Of a stretch of 10,311 nt of DNA, positions 7,695 to 10,311 are shown one piece after another (positions within the stretch are counted from its first letter, which is position 1; every line of letters starts with the position of its first letter). This DNA is from Actinoplanes liguriensis. Its GTDB lineage: Bacteria; Actinomycetota; Actinomycetes; Mycobacteriales; Micromonosporaceae. Both the position numbers and the translations under genes were made by a program. Below the pieces are notes generated by a model that saw nothing but the letters and a program-made list of their open reading frames with translations, was not told the origin of the DNA and did no database searches. The stretch is taken from positions 35,748 to 46,058 of the forward strand of contig KL571253.1 of assembly GCA_000715855.1 (NCBI GenBank), written 5' to 3'.

Positions 7695-8605
7695 TGACGG
7701 CCGTACCCGTCGCGACCACGCCGGAGCTGAAGGCGGCCGTCGAGAAACCGTCCGCGATCGCGAAGAAGCGACTCAGCCGGCCGTGGGCCTCGCTGGCCGC
7801 GATCGTTCTCGCGGTGCTGTGGACACTGCCGACGTTCGGCCTGCTGCTGTCCTCGTTCCGTCCGGAGCTGGACATCAAGCGGACCGGCTGGTGGACGTTC
7901 TTCACCGACCCGCAGGTCACGCTCGACAACTACCGGGCGGTCTTCGACAGCGACAGCGGTGTCAACCTCGGCACCTTCTTCATCAACTCGCTGGTGATCT
8001 GCATCCCCGCGGTGCTCATCCCGCTCGCGCTCGCGTCCCTGGCGGCGTACGCGTTCGCGTGGATCAACTTCCGCGGCAAGAACATCATGTTCCTGGCGAT
8101 CTTCGCGCTGCAGATCGTCCCGCTGCAGGTCACGCTGATCCCGCTGCTGACGATCTTCGTGAAGGTCGGCATCAGCGGCACGTTCTGGCCGCTGTGGCTG
8201 GCGCACTCCACGTTCGCCCTCCCCCTGGCCATCTACCTGCTGCACAACTTCATGAAGGAGATCCCGTCCGGCCTGATCGAGGCCGCCCGGGTCGACGGCG
8301 CCGGCCACGTGGCGATCTTCTTCAAGGTGATGTTGCCGCTGCTCACCCCGGCTCTGGCGGCCTTCGGCATCTTCCAGTTCCTCTGGGTCTGGAACGACCT
8401 GCTCGTCGCCCTGGTCTTCGCCGGCGGCGGCGACGAGGTCGCGCCGATCACCCTCCAGCTGGCCAACCTCACCGGCACCCGGGGCACGGCCTGGCACCTG
8501 CTGTCCTCCGGCGCCTTCGTTTCGATCATCGTGCCGGTGACGGTGTTCCTGCTGCTCCAGCGCTATTTCGTCCGAGGTCTCCTCGCGGGCAGCGTCAAGG
8601 GCTGA
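7694..8605 (+). CDS. aglG: Carbohydrate ABC transporter permease (AglG/MalG type)
   Basis: The second membrane subunit of the importer, 303 residues. Two adjacent ATGs (7691, 7694) are possible. I prefer 7694 because GGGAGG (7684-7689) would be only 1 base from 7691 but 4 from 7694; either overlaps the aglF stop. After a polar N-terminus of about 30 residues, hydrophobic segments appear near residues 33-52, 92-120, 130-153, 162-180, 215-235 and 272-293. The EAA loop is at residues 196-215 (EAARVDGAGHVAIFFKVMLP). The C-terminus LLAGSVKG is typical of MalG-type permeases, which end in G-(S/A)-V-K-G. No ATP-binding subunit gene follows, so the complex must use an ATPase from elsewhere, as actinobacterial importers served by MsiK do. 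Confidence 0.9.
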   Translation: MTAVPVATTPELKAAVEKPSAIAKKRLSRPWASLAAIVLAVLWTLPTFGLLLSSFRPELDIKRTGWWTFFTDPQVTLDNYRAVFDSDSGVNLGTFFINSLVICIPAVLIPLALASLAAYAFAWINFRGKNIMFLAIFALQIVPLQVTLIPLLTIFVKVGISGTFWPLWLAHSTFALPLAIYLLHNFMKEIPSGLIEAARVDGAGHVAIFFKVMLPLLTPALAAFGIFQFLWVWNDLLVALVFAGGGDEVAPITLQLANLTGTRGTAWHLLSSGAFVSIIVPVTVFLLLQRYFVRGLLAGSVKG

Positions 8606-8625
8606 CGCCCGTCGTCACACCCCTT

Positions 8626-8655
8626 CCGGGGCTGCGCCTTGCGGCGTGGCCCCGG
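8626..8655 (+). terminator. Terminator hairpin after the agl-type operon
   Basis: A 13-bp stem (8626-8638 with 8643-8655) with a TTGC loop begins 20 bases past the stop. The two non-Watson-Crick positions are G-U wobbles only when read as plus-strand RNA, which indicates it works for the plus-strand operon. The tail TTCGCTTTCC is weakly T-rich. Confidence 0.65.
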
Positions 8656-8806
8656 TTCGCTTTCCGGTTCCGCTCCGCCGTGGTCCCTCTCGCGATTGCC
8701 GCAGTACGACGATAGATCTGCCCGTCCGCAGGCAAGGAGCCGAGTCCACTGAGAGCAGCCCGCGACCCCCGCTCCCCCTGGACCCGCAGCGCGGCCCACT
8801 CCGCTC

Positions 8807-8859
8807 GGCTGGTGCTCACTGTTGTTATTCGTCCCTCATAACAACAGTGAGCACCAGCC
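8807..8859. repeat. Palindromic repeat copy 1 (perfect 22-bp arms)
   Basis: Left arm 8807-8828 and right arm 8838-8859 are perfectly complementary, separated by a 9-base centre (TCGTCCCTC). The arm runs GGCTGGTGCTCAC...TTGTTAT. It is related to the second palindrome 139 bases on. As RNA it would form a very stable hairpin on either strand. It could be a bidirectional terminator for the convergent genes, a REP-like element or a protein-binding palindrome. No U tract follows on either strand. Confidence 0.85.
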
Positions 8860-8945
8860 AGAACCCGCACCGCGGCACCACTCGACCCGACGCCCCGCCC
8901 GCGACCCGATCCCGGCGCCGGCCAGCAACGCGCTCCCGCCCCCAG

Positions 8946-8998
8946 GGCTGGCTCCCACCGTGGTTATCGGGGTCGGATAACAACGGTGAGCACCAGCC
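8946..8998. repeat. Palindromic repeat copy 2 (23-bp arms, 4 mismatches)
   Basis: Left arm 8946-8968 and right arm 8976-8998 pair at 19 of 23 positions with a 7-base centre (GGGGTCG). The element is 53 bases long, the same as copy 1. Its right arm differs from copy 1 at one base in the shared 22; the left arm has diverged more. The T8820-A8846 pair of copy 1 corresponds to C8959-G8985 here, a compensatory change that keeps pairing. Two of the four mismatches become G-U wobbles in minus-strand RNA, so folding downstream of the minus-strand efflux gene is favoured. Confidence 0.8.
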
Positions 8999-9058
8999 GG
9001 AAACCGCAACCGCGGCGCGGCCTCGACCCGATGCCCTGCTTGCGTGCGGGTGGGGCGT

Positions 9059-10293
9059 TCACTGGGTGACCTTCTCCGGCCTGGGGCGGGTTCGGCGGGG
9101 AGCGCGCAGGGTGTGGAGGGCGGTGAGAAGGGCGGCGGCTGTCAGGGTGATGGAGACGATGTGGGTGAGGGCCATCGCGGTGGACAGGGCCGGGCGGTGG
9201 AGTTGCCGGGCCTCAGGGGACAGCGCCAGCATCGCCGCCGCCCCGCCCGGCAGGTGCCTGGTGAGCAGCAGGTTCGCGACCACCGCGACGGCTGCGGTGC
9301 CCACCGCCGCGGCCAGGCGCTGCACCAGGTTGAGCAGGGTGGTGGCGCGCGGGGTGTCGGCGCCGTCCAGGTCGCGCACCACCAGGATCATGGCGGGCAT
9401 CAGGGTGGCGCCGGAGCCCACACCCACGAGCACCGCTGCTGTCAGCAGCAGCGGGTACCCGGCGTCGGCCCAGGTCGCGGCGAGCATGCCGACGGCTCCG
9501 GCCAGGCCGGTGGCGGTGCCGGCGATGACGATGCGGCGCGGTGGGATGCGGTCGGCCAGGCGGCTGGCGATCTGGGCGGTGAGGCCCACGGCGATCGCCT
9601 GCGGGAGGCTGAGAGCGCCCACCACGGCGGCCGAGTCGCCCCGGACCCCCTGGGCGTAGAGCGGCAGCAACGCCATCGAGCCGAAGTACGCCGCGCTGAA
9701 GAGCACCGTCACCGCGGTCCCGCCCCGGAACGGCCGCCTGCTCAGCAACCGCAGATCCACCAGCGGCGGGGTGGTCCCGGACGGGCGCCGCGCACGCCGC
9801 ACGAAGAGCCCGGCCATCGTGAGGCCCGCGATCAGCACGATGACGCCGTGCCAGGTCCGGTCCAGCAGGGTTGCGCCCAGGACGATCAGCACGGCGCCGC
9901 CGGGGAGCAGCACGAGTCCGGCCCCGTCGATCCGCTCGACCGGCGCCGGCGACTCCCGGGCGGGATCGGCGGGCAGGATGCGGGCGGAGGCGATCAGGGC
10001 CACGACCCCGATCGGGATGTTGATCAGGAAGATCCAGCGCCACGAGGCCGACGCGATCAGCCAGCCGGCCAGGGGCGGGCCGCAGACCGGTCCGATGATC
10101 AGGGGCAGCGCGAAGAGGCTCATCAGGCGTCCACGCTGGTCGCGGGGCACGGCGCTCAACCCGATCGCCTGGCCGACCGGGTTGAGCAGGCCGCCACCGA
10201 GGCCCTGCAGCGCGCGGACCACGGCGAGGGCGGCGATGTTCCCGGCGAGGCCGGCCAGCAGCGAGCACAGCGTGAAGACGAGCAGCGCGACCA
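9059..10293 (-). CDS. MFS efflux transporter, DHA2 (EmrB/QacA) family, 5' end missing
   Basis: The last 411 codons of a proton-driven multidrug-type exporter in the cytoplasmic membrane. The visible part starts in a hydrophobic segment (ALLVFTLCSLLAGLAG) that normally follows the motif-A loop after TM2, so roughly 70 residues with TM1, TM2 and motif A are missing. Family marks are RALQGLGGGLLNPVG (motif B region), GPVCGPPLAGWL (motif C, the antiporter motif) and SWRWIFLINIPIG, which is typical of the 14-TM DHA2 group. About eleven further hydrophobic segments follow, with a basic C-terminus (RAPRRTRPRPEK). Bases from 10294 on are sequencing adapter, so the GTG near the edge (10292-10294) is not a true start. 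The gene converges on the sugar ABC operon. Substrate unknown; antibiotics, dyes or a self-made metabolite are all possible. Confidence 0.9.
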
Positions 10294-10311
10294 CTGTCTC
10301 TTATACACATC
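10294..10311 (-). other. Terminal Nextera/Tn5 mosaic-end adapter
   Basis: The last 18 bases, CTGTCTCTTATACACATC, are identical to the start of the reverse complement of the Nextera mosaic end. On the minus strand they translate as MCIRDS, a well-known signature of untrimmed adapter in predicted proteins. This is not genomic sequence and marks a contig edge. Confidence 0.95.

Larger units (their letters stand above)
8807..9041. repeat. Duplicated block of about 95 bases containing the palindromes
   Basis: Similarity between the two copies continues past the right arms. Bases 8860 to about 8900 align with 8999 to about 9041, sharing GAA-CCGCA, CCGCGGC and CTCGACCCGA (8881-8890 and 9022-9031), with 2 bases of net insertion. 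The left flanks (before 8807 and 8946) are at best weakly similar. The block therefore looks like a roughly 95-base unit present twice, separated by about 45 bases. Confidence 0.7.
8656..9058. other. Gap between convergent genes, carrying paired palindromic repeats
   Basis: No supportable gene is seen between the ABC operon and the efflux gene. Bases 8656-8806 show no recognisable feature. From 8807 two related palindromic elements and their right flanks occupy most of the space up to the efflux gene stop. Confidence 0.6.

Noticed and set aside
8595..8870. A small minus-strand protein of 91 codons after the ABC operon.
   Set aside because: It overlaps the terminator hairpin and palindrome copy 1, has no convincing ribosome site and shows no recognisable domain.
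8807..8998. A CRISPR array or attachment-site pair.
   Set aside because: There are only two copies, each itself a long palindrome, spaced 139 bases apart, with no uniform spacers, cas genes, integrase or tRNA.
8646..9659. A 337-codon plus-strand frame spanning the palindromes and the efflux gene.
   Set aside because: It runs antisense to the transmembrane coding region, is Arg/Ala/Thr-rich and is interrupted in logic by the repeats. Treated as a shadow.

Overview
The window is high-GC actinobacterial DNA with strong GC bias at third codon positions, GTG starts, AGGAGG-type ribosome sites, secreted CBM2-bearing glycoside hydrolases and an ATPase-less sugar ABC transporter operon. It looks like Micromonosporaceae, such as an Actinoplanes-type soil actinomycete. 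The family assignment is inference from gene content, not from a search.

Left arm (1-3143, minus strand): a two-gene polysaccharide-degradation operon. It encodes a secreted GH74 xyloglucanase with a C-terminal CBM2, then, 12 bases downstream, a second secreted protein with an N-terminal CBM2 that runs off the window. In front of the operon is an exact 14-base CebR/CelR-type operator, TGGGAGCGCTCCCA, directly downstream of a TTGACA promoter. This points to cello-oligosaccharide-inducible control of the operon.

Middle (3501-4885, plus strand): a divergent UDP-glucose/GDP-mannose dehydrogenase gene (ugd) ending in a clear intrinsic terminator. Its reading frame is broken at 3747-3767 by a fragment of the Tn5/Nextera mosaic-end adapter, and about 20 codons appear to be missing. 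This is almost certainly an assembly artefact and not a natural pseudogene.

Right-centre (5247-8605, plus strand): a three-gene carbohydrate ABC importer of the AglEFG type (lipoprotein binding protein plus two permeases). It is preceded by a perfect palindrome resembling a LacI-family operator, has a 16-bp hairpin after the binding-protein gene, and is followed by a terminator hairpin. No ATPase gene is present, so a shared MsiK-type ATPase is expected to be encoded elsewhere.

Right end (8606-10311): a roughly 450-base gap between convergent genes. It holds two diverged copies of a 53-base palindromic element spaced 139 bases apart, with one compensatory base-pair change between copies. After it comes the 3' part of a DHA2-family (EmrB/QacA-like) efflux transporter on the minus strand. 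The last 18 bases are again Nextera adapter, so the window ends at an untrimmed contig edge.

I found no CRISPR array, tRNA, rRNA, transposase, phage gene or recognisable defence system. The window is mostly ordinary carbon-acquisition DNA. The points most worth a second look are the adapter scars, the paired palindromes and the promoter/operator architecture.
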